Assembly: GCF_029263155.1 (NCBI RefSeq)
Contig: NZ_JAJCYB010000078.1
Location: forward strand, 1-38,922
Length of the DNA stretch: 38,922 nucleotides
Reading direction: 5' to 3'
Source of the DNA: Pseudonocardia sp.
GTDB lineage: Bacteria; Actinomycetota; Actinomycetes; Mycobacteriales; Pseudonocardiaceae
Part shown: one piece after another, positions 16,974 through 30,078 of the stretch
Layout of the letters: every line of letters starts with the position of its first letter
How positions within the stretch are numbered: the stretch's first letter is position 1
The notes under the pieces: model-generated
Databases searched by the model: none
What the model was told of the DNA's origin: nothing
What the model saw: the letters and a program-made list of their open reading frames with translations, nothing else
Position numbers and translations under genes: made by a program

Positions 16974-19460
16974 TCAGGCCCGCAGGACCGCCGCGTACCG
17001 CTCGGTGGCCACCGCCACGGCCGCGTCGCGGGCCGCGGCGGCCTCCTCGCTGGTCAGCGTGCGGTCCGGGGCGCGGAAGCGCAGGGTGAACGCCAGCGAC
17101 CGGTTGCCCGCACCCACCTGCTCGCCCGCGTAGACGTCGAACAAGCGCACGGTCTCCAGCAGCTCGCCGCCGCCGTCGACGAGTGCCTCGGTCAGCGCGG
17201 CGGCGGGCACGTCGGCGGCCGCGACGAGGGCCACGTCCATCCCCACCGGCGGGTACGGCGACACCTGCGGCGCCGGCCGGGACTCCTGCACCGGGACGGC
17301 GTCGAGGTCCAGCTCCATCGCGCAGGTGCGCGGCGGCAGCCCGAGCGCCTCGACGACCTTCGGGTGCAGCTCGCCCGCGTGCCCGACGGTCCAGTCGCCC
17401 ACTCGCAGCGCGGCACAGCGCCCCGGGTGCCACGGCGCGAGCGCGGCCGCGGTGACCCGCAGCTCCGCTCCCGCCGCCTGCCCGACCAGCGTGGCGGCGT
17501 GCACGGCGTCGGCCCAGCCCGCTTCGCGCCCGGCTCCCCACCAGCCGCGGGCGTCCCGGTCACCGGCCAGCACGGCGGCCACGTGCAGCGGCTGCGCCGG
17601 GAGCGCGGCCCGGATCTGGGCGTACTCGGCGTCGGTGGGGCGGCGGTCGACGGGCGGGTCGGGCATCTCGACGGGCACCTTGTGCGGCAGCACGACCTGA
17701 CCGATGTGGTAGAGCGCCAGGTCGGTCGCGCCACGGGAGCGGTTGCGGACCAGGGTGTCGAGCAGGCCGGGCAGCAACGTCGTGCTCAGCTCGGCGCGCT
17801 CGGCGTCGAGCGGGTTGAGCACGTGGACCGTGCGGCGGCGCACGTCGTCGACGGCGAGCCCGAACGCGTCCCACACGGCCGGCCCGACGAACGGGAACGG
17901 CAGCACCTCGACGTAGCCGGCCTCGGCCAGGGCGCGCGACACGACCCGGCGGCGGGTCTGGCCCGGCGTGAGGCCCCGGCCCCCGGGCGCGGCGGGCAGC
18001 ACCGACGGGATCGCGTCGAGCCCCTCCAGGCGCAGCACCTCCTCGACGAGATCCGCGGGCTGGGTGAGGTCGGGCCGCCACGACGGCGGGGTGGCGAGCA
18101 CCTGCGCACGACCGTCGTCGCCGGAGACGATCTCGACGGCGCACCCGACCTGGCTCAGCCGGCGCACGGTGGCGCCGCGCGGGTAGGTGACACCGGCGAC
18201 GCGGTCGGGATGGTCCAGCGGCATGGTGATGGCCGACGGCGCCGGGGCGACGCCCGCGTCGGTGCGGCCACCGGCGATGGTGCCGCCACCGTGTTCGACG
18301 AGCAGCTGGGCCGCGCGCTCGACGGCCACCGGGGGGAGCTGCGGGTCGACCACCCGCTCGAAGCGCTTGGACGCCTCACTGGGCAGCTTGTGCCGGCGTG
18401 CGGTCCGGGCGATGCCGGTCGGCTCCCAGTGCGCACCCTCCAGCAGCACGTCGATGGTGCCGTCCGGGCCGGGCCCGGCGATCTCGGTGGACGCCCCGCC
18501 CATCACCCCGGCCAGCGCGATCGGGCCCGAGTCGTCGGTGACCAGCAGGTCGTCCGGATCGAGAGTGCGGGTGACGTCGTCGAGCGTGACGAGCTGCTCG
18601 CCCGCCCGCGCGCGGCGCACGACGATGTCGCCGGCGAGCCGCCCGGCGTCGAAGGCGTGCAGCGGCTGGCCGAGCTCGAGCATGACGTAGTTGGTGACGT
18701 CGACGATCAGCGAGATCGGGCGCATCCCGGCGGCGAGCAGCCGCCGCTGCATCCACCACGGGGCGGGCAGGCCCGGGTCGACGCCGTCCACGCGGCGGGC
18801 GACGAAACGCGGGCACCGCGCGGGCTCGGCCACCTCCACCCGCCACGCCTCGCCGTCGGCGTCCGGCACGGCGACCCGCGCGGCCGGATCGGTGTAGTCG
18901 GCGTCGAGCGCGCACGCCATCTCGCGGGCCAGGCCGCGGACGGAGAAGCAGTACCCGCTGTCCGGGTTGACGTCCAGCTCGATCACGGCGTCGTCCAGCC
19001 CGAGGATCTCCCCGGCATCGTCTCCCGGCGAGGCGGTGCCGGGCGGGAGCACGAGGATGCCGGCGTGGTCGGTGCCGATCCCCAGCTCGCGGGCCGAGGC
19101 GATCATGCCGTCGGAGACGTGACCGTAGGTCGTGCGCGCGGAGATCTCGAACCCGCCGGGCAGGACGGCGCCGGGCAGCGCGACGACCACGAGGTCGTCC
19201 ACCGCGAAGTTCTGCGCACCGCAGATGACGCCGTTCACCTGGTCGGGCCCGACCTGCACCTGGCACCAGCGGATCGGCTTCTTCAGGCCGGTGAGCTCCT
19301 CGATCTCCCGGACGCGGGCCACGACCAGCGGACCGGTGATGTCGGGGGCGCCGTGGATCTCCTCGACCTCGAACCCGACGCGGACGAACGCCTCGGCCGT
19401 GTCCTCGACGGAGGGGAGCTCGCCCACGAGCTCGGACAGCCAGGACTGCGGAACACGCAC
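16974..19460 (-). CDS. pheT: Phenylalanyl-tRNA synthetase beta subunit
   Basis: Large subunit of the alpha2-beta2 PheRS. At 828 residues it is full length. In order: the N-terminal EMAP/tRNA-binding domain (~40-150), B3/4 editing region with SLIVDVTNYVMLELGQPLHAFDA, B5 domain, the catalytic-like core (FPFVGPAVWDAFG), and the C-terminal anticodon-binding FDX-ACB domain (VSPYPPVGMDVAL onward). GTG at 19460 is chosen for GGGGAG 5 nt upstream; the in-frame ATG at 19520 lies inside pheS. It follows pheS by 10 bp, the standard pheST operon. Confidence 0.97.
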   Translation of the reverse strand: MRVPQSWLSELVGELPSVEDTAEAFVRVGFEVEEIHGAPDITGPLVVARVREIEELTGLKKPIRWCQVQVGPDQVNGVICGAQNFAVDDLVVVALPGAVLPGGFEISARTTYGHVSDGMIASARELGIGTDHAGILVLPPGTASPGDDAGEILGLDDAVIELDVNPDSGYCFSVRGLAREMACALDADYTDPAARVAVPDADGEAWRVEVAEPARCPRFVARRVDGVDPGLPAPWWMQRRLLAAGMRPISLIVDVTNYVMLELGQPLHAFDAGRLAGDIVVRRARAGEQLVTLDDVTRTLDPDDLLVTDDSGPIALAGVMGGASTEIAGPGPDGTIDVLLEGAHWEPTGIARTARRHKLPSEASKRFERVVDPQLPPVAVERAAQLLVEHGGGTIAGGRTDAGVAPAPSAITMPLDHPDRVAGVTYPRGATVRRLSQVGCAVEIVSGDDGRAQVLATPPSWRPDLTQPADLVEEVLRLEGLDAIPSVLPAAPGGRGLTPGQTRRRVVSRALAEAGYVEVLPFPFVGPAVWDAFGLAVDDVRRRTVHVLNPLDAERAELSTTLLPGLLDTLVRNRSRGATDLALYHIGQVVLPHKVPVEMPDPPVDRRPTDAEYAQIRAALPAQPLHVAAVLAGDRDARGWWGAGREAGWADAVHAATLVGQAAGAELRVTAAALAPWHPGRCAALRVGDWTVGHAGELHPKVVEALGLPPRTCAMELDLDAVPVQESRPAPQVSPYPPVGMDVALVAAADVPAAALTEALVDGGGELLETVRLFDVYAGEQVGAGNRSLAFTLRFRAPDRTLTSEEAAAARDAAVAVATERYAAVLRA

Positions 19461-19470
19461 GTGAACTCCC

Positions 19471-20643
<1,173 letters not shown>

Positions 20644-21450
20644 TCAGCACGAGCGACGGCGGGCGGCCACGCTCGCGTACAGGCACACCGCGGCGGCCGT
20701 GGCCAGGTTGAGGCTCTCGGCGCGGCCGTGGACGGGCACGCGGACCCGGTGGTCGGCGGCGCCGGCCAGGTCCGCAGGCACGCCGTGCGCCTCACCGCCG
20801 AAGACCCACGCCACCGGCGCGGCCAGTACGGGGTCGGCGGCCGGATCGTGCAGGTCCAGCTCGCCGCGCCCGTCGGCGACGAGCAGCGTGAGCCCGGCCG
20901 ACCGACACGCGTCGAGCACGGCCGCGGCGTCGCGGTCGCGGGCCAGTGGCAGGTGGAAGACGCTTCCGGTGGACGCGCGGACGGCCTTGCCGTTGTGCGG
21001 GTCGACGGTGTCGCCCGCGAGCAGCACCGCGTCGGCACCCGCGGCGTCGGCGACCCGGATGACGGTGCCCGCGTTGCCGGGGTCCGCGATCGCGGCGCAG
21101 ACCGCCACGAGCCGCGGCGTGCCCGCCAGCGCCGCGGCGAGCGGGACGTCGAGCAGGTCGCAGACGGCGACGAGGCCCTGCGGGGTGACCGTGTCCGACA
21201 GGGTGGCGGCCGCGCGCTCGTCGACGACACTGATCCGGGCACCGGCATCCCGCGCGGCCCCGACCAGCGCGACGTGCCGGGACGGGTCGGCGACGAACAG
21301 CTCGTGCACCGTGGCCCAGGTCAGCGCCTCCCGGACGGCCTGCGCACCCTCGACGAGGAACCGCCCGGCCCGATCGCGCCCCGGGCGGCGCAGCAGCTTG
21401 CGTGCTGCCACCACTCGCGGGGTGCGCTCGGTGCCGGGCGGCGCGTCCAC
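20644..21450 (-). CDS. SpoU/TrmH-family RNA 2'-O-methyltransferase
   Basis: A 268-residue SPOUT methyltransferase acting on ribosomal or transfer RNA. The N-terminal ~100 residues form the substrate-binding domain (RFLVEGAQAVREAL). The C-terminal SPOUT knot has all three motifs: ADPGNAGTVIRVADAAGAD (motif 1), APVAWVFGGEAHGVP (motif 2), and VPVHGRAESLNLATAAAVCLY (motif 3), split here around the SAM-binding Asn. M. tuberculosis has tsnR in the same place after rplT. GTG at 21450 starts 14 bp after rplT with a weak ribosome site. The modified nucleotide is unknown. Confidence 0.9.
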   Translation of the reverse strand: MDAPPGTERTPRVVAARKLLRRPGRDRAGRFLVEGAQAVREALTWATVHELFVADPSRHVALVGAARDAGARISVVDERAAATLSDTVTPQGLVAVCDLLDVPLAAALAGTPRLVAVCAAIADPGNAGTVIRVADAAGADAVLLAGDTVDPHNGKAVRASTGSVFHLPLARDRDAAAVLDACRSAGLTLLVADGRGELDLHDPAADPVLAAPVAWVFGGEAHGVPADLAGAADHRVRVPVHGRAESLNLATAAAVCLYASVAARRRSC

Positions 21451-21464
21451 CGGGAACGGACGGC

Positions 21465-21851
21465 TCAGGCCGCCGGCTCCTTCTGCGCGTCGGGCTCGGG
21501 GACGTGGGCGCGGGCGACCTCGACCAGCGCGGCGAACGCGGCCGGGTCGCTGATCGCCAGCTCCGAGAGGATCTTGCGGTCGACCTCGACACCGGCGACC
21601 TTGAGCCCCTGGATGAAGCGGTTGTAGGTCATGCCGTTGGCGCGGGCCGCGGCGTTGATGCGGGTGATCCAGAGCTTGCGGAACTCACCCTTCTTCGCGC
21701 GGCGGTCGCGGTAGGCGTAGTTGAGCGAGTGGAGCATCTGCTCCTTCGCCTTGCGGTACAGCCGGGAACGCTGCCCGCGGTAGCCGCTCGCGAGCTCGAG
21801 GGTGGTGCGCCGCTTCTTCTGGGCGTTCACCGCGCGCTTCACGCGTGCCAT
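21465..21851 (-). CDS. rplT: 50S ribosomal protein L20
   Basis: A 128-residue ribosomal protein binding 23S rRNA early in 50S assembly. It is highly basic at the N-terminus ([20 protein letters not shown]) with the conserved [27 protein letters not shown] and WITRINAA segments. In other bacteria L20 represses its own infC-rpmI-rplT operon; whether it does so here is not visible. It follows rpmI by 36 bp. Confidence 0.98.
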   Translation of the reverse strand: MARVKRAVNAQKKRRTTLELASGYRGQRSRLYRKAKEQMLHSLNYAYRDRRAKKGEFRKLWITRINAAARANGMTYNRFIQGLKVAGVEVDRKILSELAISDPAAFAALVEVARAHVPEPDAQKEPAA

Positions 21852-21887
21852 GAGTGTGTCCTTACATCGAGGGGGTCAGCGGAGGAA

Positions 21888-22112
21888 TCAGATGCCGAGC
21901 ATGCGCTTGACGCGCGGGACGTCGGCCGCGGCGACCGGGGCGTCGTGGGAGAGGTCGCGCGTCTCCTTGCTCGACTTGACCTCGAGGCGGTGACGCAGGC
22001 CGGCCTGCTGGCGCATGAGCTTGCCGCTGCCGGTGGTCTTCACCCGCTTGGCGATCCCGCTGTGGGTCTTGTTCTTCGGGGTCTTGCTGTGGTTCTTGGC
22101 CTTCTTGGGCAT
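21888..22112 (-). CDS. rpmI: 50S ribosomal protein L35
   Basis: A small basic ribosomal protein of 74 residues; the family is usually ~64. The core [19 protein letters not shown] and [14 protein letters not shown] is unmistakable. The extra length is a ~10-residue N-terminal extension, [10 protein letters not shown], which resembles a partial copy of the following TPKNKTHSG. No alternative start codon exists at the usual position (the codon is ACC). It lies 81 bp after infC, with a strong hairpin in the gap. Confidence 0.97.
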   Translation of the reverse strand: MPKKAKNHSKTPKNKTHSGIAKRVKTTGSGKLMRQQAGLRHRLEVKSSKETRDLSHDAPVAAADVPRVKRMLGI

Positions 22113-22132
22113 GCCTGTTCCTACTCACCGGT

Positions 22133-22155
22133 GGCGGCCCGGTGGCCGGGCCGCC
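22133..22155 (-). terminator. Strong hairpin between infC and rpmI
   Basis: A perfect 10-bp GC stem GGCGGCCCGG / CCGGGCCGCC with a 3-base loop, lying 20 nt before the rpmI start. There is no U tract. It could be a partial terminator that tunes L35/L20 against IF-3, an RNase stop, or a translational operator for rpmI. The stem is certain; its function is inference. Confidence 0.5.
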
Positions 22156-22193
22156 AGTGCTTGTGGAGCGGGTCTGTCAGCTGTGGAGCACTG

Positions 22194-22766
22194 TCAGGTC
22201 TCGGGTTGCGCGTCCGGCTCGGACCCCGACGAGGTCGCCCGGCCGCGCGGCGCGGGCTTCTTGTTCGGAGCGATCACCATCGTCATGTTGCGACCGTCCT
22301 GCTTGGGTGTCGCCTCGACGACGCCCAGGTCCACCACGTCCTCGGCCAGGCGCTGCAGCAACCGGAACCCGAGCTCGGGTCGGGACTGCTCGCGGCCGCG
22401 GAACATGATCGTGACCTTGACCTTGTTGCCGCCTTCGAGGAAGCGCCGGACGTGGCCGCGCTTCGTCTCGTAGTCGTGCTTGTCGATCTTCGGCCGGAGC
22501 TTCTGCTCCTTGATCGTGGTGAGCTGCTGGTTACGGCGGGACTCCCGCGCCTTCTGCGCGTTCTCGTACTTGAACTTGCCGTAGTCCATGAGCTTGCAGA
22601 CCGGCGGGCGGGCCTGGGCCGCGACCTCGACGAGGTCGAGCTCGGCCTCCTGCGCGAGCCGCAGGGCGTCCTCGATACGCACGATGCCGACCTGTTCCCC
22701 GTTCGGCCCGACCAACCGGACCTCGGGAACGCGGATGCGGTCGTTGATGCGCGTCTCTGTGCTGAT
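22194..22766 (-). CDS. infC: Translation initiation factor IF-3 (ATC start)
   Basis: A 190-residue IF-3, which binds the 30S subunit and proofreads start codon and initiator tRNA. The N-domain has [20 protein letters not shown]; the linker [18 protein letters not shown] leads to the C-domain with [19 protein letters not shown]. The protein must start at [12 protein letters not shown] at 22766, preceded by GAGGAG with a 5-nt spacer. No ATG, GTG or TTG fits. IF-3 genes classically use rare AUU/AUC starts so that IF-3 represses its own translation. A short Ser/Glu/Pro tail follows the C-domain. Confidence 0.95.
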   Translation of the reverse strand: MSTETRINDRIRVPEVRLVGPNGEQVGIVRIEDALRLAQEAELDLVEVAAQARPPVCKLMDYGKFKYENAQKARESRRNQQLTTIKEQKLRPKIDKHDYETKRGHVRRFLEGGNKVKVTIMFRGREQSRPELGFRLLQRLAEDVVDLGVVEATPKQDGRNMTMVIAPNKKPAPRGRATSSGSEPDAQPET

Positions 22767-22771
22767 GGGGT

Positions 22772-22863
22772 CTCCTCGTATCGACGTCGTGGAAGCGACG
22801 GAGCGGAGACCCACAGACCGAGCACGAACGACGAGACCCCCCGGATCGAGCGGGGGCTCGTCG
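22772..22863 (-). promoter_or_regulatory. infC leader: long hairpin and strong ribosome site
   Basis: A 35-nt hairpin at 22829-22863 pairs CGACGAG plus CCCCC with GGGGG plus CTCGTCG, with one bulged base and a 10-nt loop. It lies ~60 nt upstream of the infC ribosome site GAGGAG (22772-22777). A possible -10, TACCCT at 22964-22969, would give a leader of ~190 nt. A structured leader suits autogenous control by IF-3 or L20, but no known riboregulator was recognised. Confidence 0.45.
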
Positions 22864-22998
22864 TCGGACCGGACCCGTGCACCTCGCGGTGACGGGTGGG
22901 AGCGGGGCTCCACTTGATCGCCCTGACGCCAGAGGAACGCGCGACAGGGTGGTCGCATTCCGTAGGGTAGCAGCCCGGTGCGCGCCGTCCGGACCGGG

Positions 22999-25800
22999 TC
23001 AGCGGCCGATGCGGCGGGCCCACGCCACGGCGCCGGAGTCCCCCATCGCCGCGCCCCGCGCGTGCGCGGCGGCGAACCCGTCACCGAGTGCCGCGCGGGC
23101 GGCCGTCTCGATCTCCCGGACGCGCACCGCGTCCGCACCGTACTCGGGGGCCGCGCGGGGGCTCGCCCGGAGCGCGCCGAGCAAGACGGCCGCGTCGTGG
23201 TGCCTGCCGAGCCGGGACAGGGCCTCGGCCAGTGCCCGTACGCCGATCCAGAGCTGGGTCCACGAGCCCATGCCGAGCCAGGTGTCGAGCAGCGGGCCGA
23301 ACCGCGCCAGTGCGACCGCCGCGGGGTCCGCCCGGGCCGCGGTGGTGACGAGCGTGTGCCGGGCGACGCCGGCGAGGAACGCCGCGTCGACCTCCTCGGC
23401 CAGCGCGACGGCCCGCTCCAGGTGGAGCGCGGCGTCGGGCAGGCCGGCCTCGGCGCGCCGCTCCCCCGCGGCGTACGCCGCCCACCCGTGGGCCAGCGGG
23501 GACCCCATCCGCTCGGCCACAGCCAGTGTGGCGGCCTCGTGCCGGGCCGCGGTCGCGTCGTCCCCGGCGTACGCGGCCACGACCGTCCGGTCGCACAACG
23601 CCATGATCAGCGTGGTGTCGTCCCCGGCGGCGGCGGACAGCTCGGCGGACCGCGCGGTGTGCGCGTCGGCGGCCCGCAGGTCACCGCCGAACAGCTCGAC
23701 GTTGGCCAGCACCTCGTGGGCCTCGCGGGCGAGCAGCGGGTCGCCGATGCGCTCGGCGAGCGCGATCGCCGCGACGCCGCGCTCCCGCGCTCCGTCGAGG
23801 TCCCCGCGCTGCCAGCGCGGCACCCCGGTCAGGGCCAGGACCCGCGGCAGCAGCGGGTGCGTGGAGCCGCCGGCGACCGCGACGGCATCGTCGGCCATCC
23901 GCCCGAGGTCGACGCGGGCCCGCTGGTAGCCGATCTCGGCGCAGACCAGCGCCAGGCGCAGCAGGTCCTCCATCGGGCCCGCGGCGCACAGCCACTCGTG
24001 GGCCCGCCGGACCTCGGCCAGGTGGGCGTCGAACCGGCGCAGCGCCACCGCCTCGTCGGCGCGCGACCGGGCCGCCGCGAGGTCTTCGGCGAGCGCGACG
24101 ACCCAGGCGGCGTGCCGCGCCCGCAACACCGCGTGCCGCGGATCGGCCGCGAGGTGCGAACGGCCGAAGGCGCGGACCGTCTCCAGCATCCCGAACGTCA
24201 CCGGGTCGCCGTCGTGGCGCACGACCAGCGAGCGGCCGACGAGGTCGGGCAGTGCGCTCACGTCGCCGCAGACCGTGGCGACCGCGCCGGGCTCCACCGC
24301 CCCCGCGAACACCCCGAGACCGACGAACAGCTCCCGCTCCCGGGCGTCGAGCAGCCGGAACGACCACTCCACGACCTCGCGCAGCGAGCGGTGCCGCGCG
24401 GGGGCCGTGCGGCGGCCGCGGCCCAGTGCGTCGAGGGGTTCGTCGAGCGACTCGATCAGCGCGCGCAGCCCGACGGCGGGCGCCCGCGCCGCCGCCAGCT
24501 CCAGGGCGAGCGGCAGGCCGTCGAGGCGCGCGCAGGCAGTGGCGACGAGGTCCGGGTCGGGCTCGGCGGTCGGGTCGGCGGCGCGGATCCGGTCGACGAG
24601 CAGCTCGGCCGCGGCCCGGGCGGGCAGCGGCGGCACGGGCACCACCTGCTCCCCGTCGGCCCGCAGCGCCTCTCGGCTGGTGGCCAGCACCGCGACCTGG
24701 GGCGCGCCCGCCGCGACGGCCTCCACGAGCGCGGCCGCGACGTCGGCGACGTGCTCGCAGTTGTCGAGCACGAGCAGCTGCCGCCGCACCGCGAGCACCT
24801 CGACGATGCGGCCGGTGAGGTCGCCGGACCCCGACGTCCCGCAGGCGCCGGCCACCGTGGCCTGCGTGGTGTCCGGGGTGGCCGGCGCCAGGTCGACGAT
24901 CAGCACGCCGTCGTCGAAGCCGGCCGCGGCCGCCGCGGCGACATGACGGGCCAGGCGGGTCTTGCCCACCCCGCCGGGACCGCAGAGCGTGACGAGGCGG
25001 CACCGGTCGAGCAGCTCGGCGATGCGGGACACGTCGGCGTCGCGCCCGAGGAACGCGCTGACCGGGAGGCCCGGGCCCCGGTCGGCGCGGATCTCGTGGC
25101 GCAGGAGCCGCTCGTGCAGCCGCACCAGCTCGGGCGCGGGGTCGACGCCGAGCTGCTCGGCCAGCTCGGCGCGCAGCCGGGCGAACACCCGCGCCGCGTC
25201 GGCGGGCCGTCCGGCCGCCACGTGGGCGCGCATGAGCACCCCGGCCGCGACCTCGCTCAGGGTCTCCGCCGTCGCCAGCGCGGCCACCGCCTCGTCCGCC
25301 CGGCCCGTCTCGAGCAGCGCCTCGGCGCGCCGCTCGACGGCCGCGGCCCGCAGCGCGTGGAGCCGGGTGGTCTCGACCTCGACGTCGGGGTGGTCGAGGC
25401 CGGGGTGGTCGAGGTCGGCGAAGGGTCGTCCGCGCCACAGCGCGAGCGCGGCGTCGAGGTCGGCCAGCCGGACGGCCGGATCCGGCGCGGAGCGGGCCAG
25501 CCGGGCGGCGAACTCCGCGCTGTCCAGCGGCCCGGTCAGCCGGTAGGCCCCGGTACCCGTGGTGAGGGACACCGCCGGCGGGAGCAGCCGCCGCACCCGC
25601 GCGACCAGGGTGTGCAGCGCGGCGGCCGGGTCGGCGGGCTGCGTGTCACCCCACACGAGCTCGGCGAGGCCCTGCGGTGGCACGTCGGCGCCCTCGTGCA
25701 ACGCCAGCGCGGCCAGCAGGCGGCGCTGACGGCCGCTCCCGATGGGCACCGCGACGCCGTCCGGACCGAGGACGGCGAGCGGGCCGAGCACGCCGATCAC
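22999..25800 (-). CDS. SARP-family transcriptional regulator with NB-ARC ATPase and TPR domains
   Basis: A 933-residue AfsR-like regulator. Residues ~1-92 are an OmpR-type winged helix; ~95-240 are the bacterial transcriptional activator domain ([17 protein letters not shown], then [19 protein letters not shown]). An STAND/NB-ARC ATPase follows, with Walker A GPGGVGKT (274-281), Walker B-like LLVLDNCEH (342-350) and the [12 protein letters not shown] motif. The C-terminal ~400 residues are Ala-rich TPR-like repeats. GTG at 25800; a CACGAT element lies 6 nt upstream. It is divergent from a methyltransferase gene, and the shared region carries SARP-type heptamer repeats. Such proteins usually activate specialised metabolism. 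The signal sensed is unknown. Confidence 0.9.
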   Translation of the reverse strand: MIGVLGPLAVLGPDGVAVPIGSGRQRRLLAALALHEGADVPPQGLAELVWGDTQPADPAAALHTLVARVRRLLPPAVSLTTGTGAYRLTGPLDSAEFAARLARSAPDPAVRLADLDAALALWRGRPFADLDHPGLDHPDVEVETTRLHALRAAAVERRAEALLETGRADEAVAALATAETLSEVAAGVLMRAHVAAGRPADAARVFARLRAELAEQLGVDPAPELVRLHERLLRHEIRADRGPGLPVSAFLGRDADVSRIAELLDRCRLVTLCGPGGVGKTRLARHVAAAAAAGFDDGVLIVDLAPATPDTTQATVAGACGTSGSGDLTGRIVEVLAVRRQLLVLDNCEHVADVAAALVEAVAAGAPQVAVLATSREALRADGEQVVPVPPLPARAAAELLVDRIRAADPTAEPDPDLVATACARLDGLPLALELAAARAPAVGLRALIESLDEPLDALGRGRRTAPARHRSLREVVEWSFRLLDARERELFVGLGVFAGAVEPGAVATVCGDVSALPDLVGRSLVVRHDGDPVTFGMLETVRAFGRSHLAADPRHAVLRARHAAWVVALAEDLAAARSRADEAVALRRFDAHLAEVRRAHEWLCAAGPMEDLLRLALVCAEIGYQRARVDLGRMADDAVAVAGGSTHPLLPRVLALTGVPRWQRGDLDGARERGVAAIALAERIGDPLLAREAHEVLANVELFGGDLRAADAHTARSAELSAAAGDDTTLIMALCDRTVVAAYAGDDATAARHEAATLAVAERMGSPLAHGWAAYAAGERRAEAGLPDAALHLERAVALAEEVDAAFLAGVARHTLVTTAARADPAAVALARFGPLLDTWLGMGSWTQLWIGVRALAEALSRLGRHHDAAVLLGALRASPRAAPEYGADAVRVREIETAARAALGDGFAAAHARGAAMGDSGAVAWARRIGR

Positions 25801-25818
25801 CGGCCCATCGTGCCACCT

Positions 25819-25861
25819 GACAGCGCCGCGACAGCGCGCCGACAGGGGGCCTTCCTAGCGT
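25819..25861 (+). promoter_or_regulatory. SARP operator: three heptamers at 11-bp spacing before a -10 box
   Basis: GACAGCG at 25819, GACAGCG at 25830 and GACAGGG at 25841 are spaced exactly 11 bp. The last is followed by 8 bp and then TAGCGT (25856-25861), 6 nt before the methyltransferase ATG. Direct heptamers every 11 bp ending 8 bp from the -10, with no good -35, is the described SARP operator geometry. On the minus strand the repeats end 6 nt from CACGAT before the regulator's own start, so autoregulation is possible. Confidence 0.7.
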
Positions 25862-25867
25862 CGGCGC

Positions 25868-26929
25868 ATGACCTCACCGACACTGTCCACCCCCACCGCA
25901 CAGGAGTTCGGCGAGCGCCTCTTCGGCGCGGTGCTCGGCCTCCAGCTCGCCCAGTCCACCTACCTCGGCGACCGGCTCGGCTACTACCGCGCCCTCGCCG
26001 CCGGCGGCCCGCTCACCCCCGCCGAGCTGGCGGCCCGGACGGCGACCGCGGAGCGCTACGCCCGCGAGTGGCTGGAGCACCAGGCCGTCTGCGGCGTGCT
26101 CACCGTCGACGACGGGCACACCTTCTCGCTCCCGCCCGGCACCGCCGAGGTGCTCACCGACGAGCTCAGCCCGAACCACGTACTGCCGCTGGCCCGGATG
26201 TGCGTCGGCCTCGGGCAGCACATGGACGCGCTGGCCGCTGCCTACCGCTCGGGCGGCGGGGTGAGCTGGGCCGAGTTCGGCGCCGACGCCCGCGAGGGGC
26301 AGGCCGCGATGAACCGGCCGCTGCTCCTGGGCCCCGTGCCGCGCGAGTACCTGCCGTCCGTGCCCGGGATCGCCGCGGTCCTGGAGCGCGGCGGGCGGGT
26401 CGCCGACGTCGGCTGCGGGCACGGCTGGTCGGCGATCGGGCTGGCGCTCGCGCATCCCGGCGTCACCGTCGACGGCTACGACCTCGACGCCCCCTCGATC
26501 GACGCGGCCCGCCGCAACGCCGTCGACGCGGGCGTGGCCGACCGGGTGCGCTTCCACCTCGCCGACGCCGCCGCGGTCACCGGCACCTACGACCTCGTGA
26601 CCGCGTTCGAGTGCATCCACGACCTGCCCGACCCGGTCGGCGTGCTCACCGCGATGCGCAGGCTCGCCGGGACCCGCGGCGTCGTCCTCGTGATGGACGA
26701 GCGGGTGGCGGAGACGTACACCGCGCCCGGCGACGAGGTGGAGCAGCTCATGTACGGCTTCAGCCTGATGTGCTGCCTGCCCGACGGCCTGGCCCACCCG
26801 GGCTCGGTGGGCACCGGCACCGTGATGCGGCCCGACACACTGCGCCGGTACGCGAGCGAGGCCGGCTTCGACGGCGCCGAGGTGCTGCCGATCGAGGACA
26901 CGTTCTTCCGCTTCTACCAGCTGGTGTAG
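25868..26929 (+). CDS. SAM-dependent methyltransferase (winged-helix N-terminus, Rv2258c-like)
   Basis: A 353-residue class I methyltransferase. Residues ~15-95 form a winged-helix/dimerisation domain like those of O-methyltransferases (LTPAELAARTATAERYAREWL). The SAM-binding motif I VADVGCGHG is at 178-186, followed by VDGYDLDAPSIDAAR (acidic ribose-binding residue) and DLVTAFECIHDLPDPV. Length and layout resemble M. tuberculosis Rv2258c, recalled from memory. The substrate is unknown; a small metabolite is likely, given its control by a divergent SARP regulator. ATG at 25868 has no ribosome site and a -10 element 6 nt away. Confidence 0.88.
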   Translation: MTSPTLSTPTAQEFGERLFGAVLGLQLAQSTYLGDRLGYYRALAAGGPLTPAELAARTATAERYAREWLEHQAVCGVLTVDDGHTFSLPPGTAEVLTDELSPNHVLPLARMCVGLGQHMDALAAAYRSGGGVSWAEFGADAREGQAAMNRPLLLGPVPREYLPSVPGIAAVLERGGRVADVGCGHGWSAIGLALAHPGVTVDGYDLDAPSIDAARRNAVDAGVADRVRFHLADAAAVTGTYDLVTAFECIHDLPDPVGVLTAMRRLAGTRGVVLVMDERVAETYTAPGDEVEQLMYGFSLMCCLPDGLAHPGSVGTGTVMRPDTLRRYASEAGFDGAEVLPIEDTFFRFYQLV

Positions 26930-26956
26930 CGGCGCCTACGCGCGGTCGGCCCTGCT

Positions 26957-27022
26957 CGTCGCACAGGTCGTGGAACGTCGCACAGGGTGCGAGGTCTGCG
27001 ACGGGCCGCAGGGTGTGCGACG
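26957..27022. repeat. GTCGCAC repeat cluster between convergent genes
   Basis: CGTCGCACA occurs at 26957-26965 and again at 26976-26984, and inverted as TGTGCGACG at 27014-27022. The second and third copies can form a 9-bp stem with a 29-nt loop. The cluster lies in the 121-bp gap between the ends of the methyltransferase (+) and uvrA (-), so a bidirectional terminator is the simplest role. There is no U tract. Confidence 0.5.
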
Positions 27023-27050
27023 TGCGCCGGCGGATCGCTCCACCGCGGGT

Positions 27051-29960
<2,910 letters not shown>

Positions 29961-30062
29961 GGAAGGGCCTCCTGGATCTGGAGAGTGGGCGAAGCGGCGC
30001 TGCTCCGGCCGGTGCTCCCATGCTATGCAGCGCCACCGACAATCACGCGCCGACACCGAGGA

Positions 30063-30078
30063 TCGCACAGACGTTCGA
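30063..30078 (-). promoter_or_regulatory. LexA (SOS) box upstream of uvrA
   Basis: The minus strand reads TCGAAC-GTCT-GTGCGA, matching the actinobacterial SOS consensus TCGAAC-N4-GTTCGA at 11 of 12 fixed positions. It lies 103 bp before the uvrA start, in the 316-bp region divergent from the OsmC-like gene. A TAGCAT -10 candidate lies between it and uvrA. The remainder of this region holds no recognisable gene. Confidence 0.6.

Noticed and set aside
22999..26929. A specialised-metabolite biosynthetic cluster around the SARP gene
   Set aside because: Only one methyltransferase accompanies it; core synthases are absent and both flanks are housekeeping genes.
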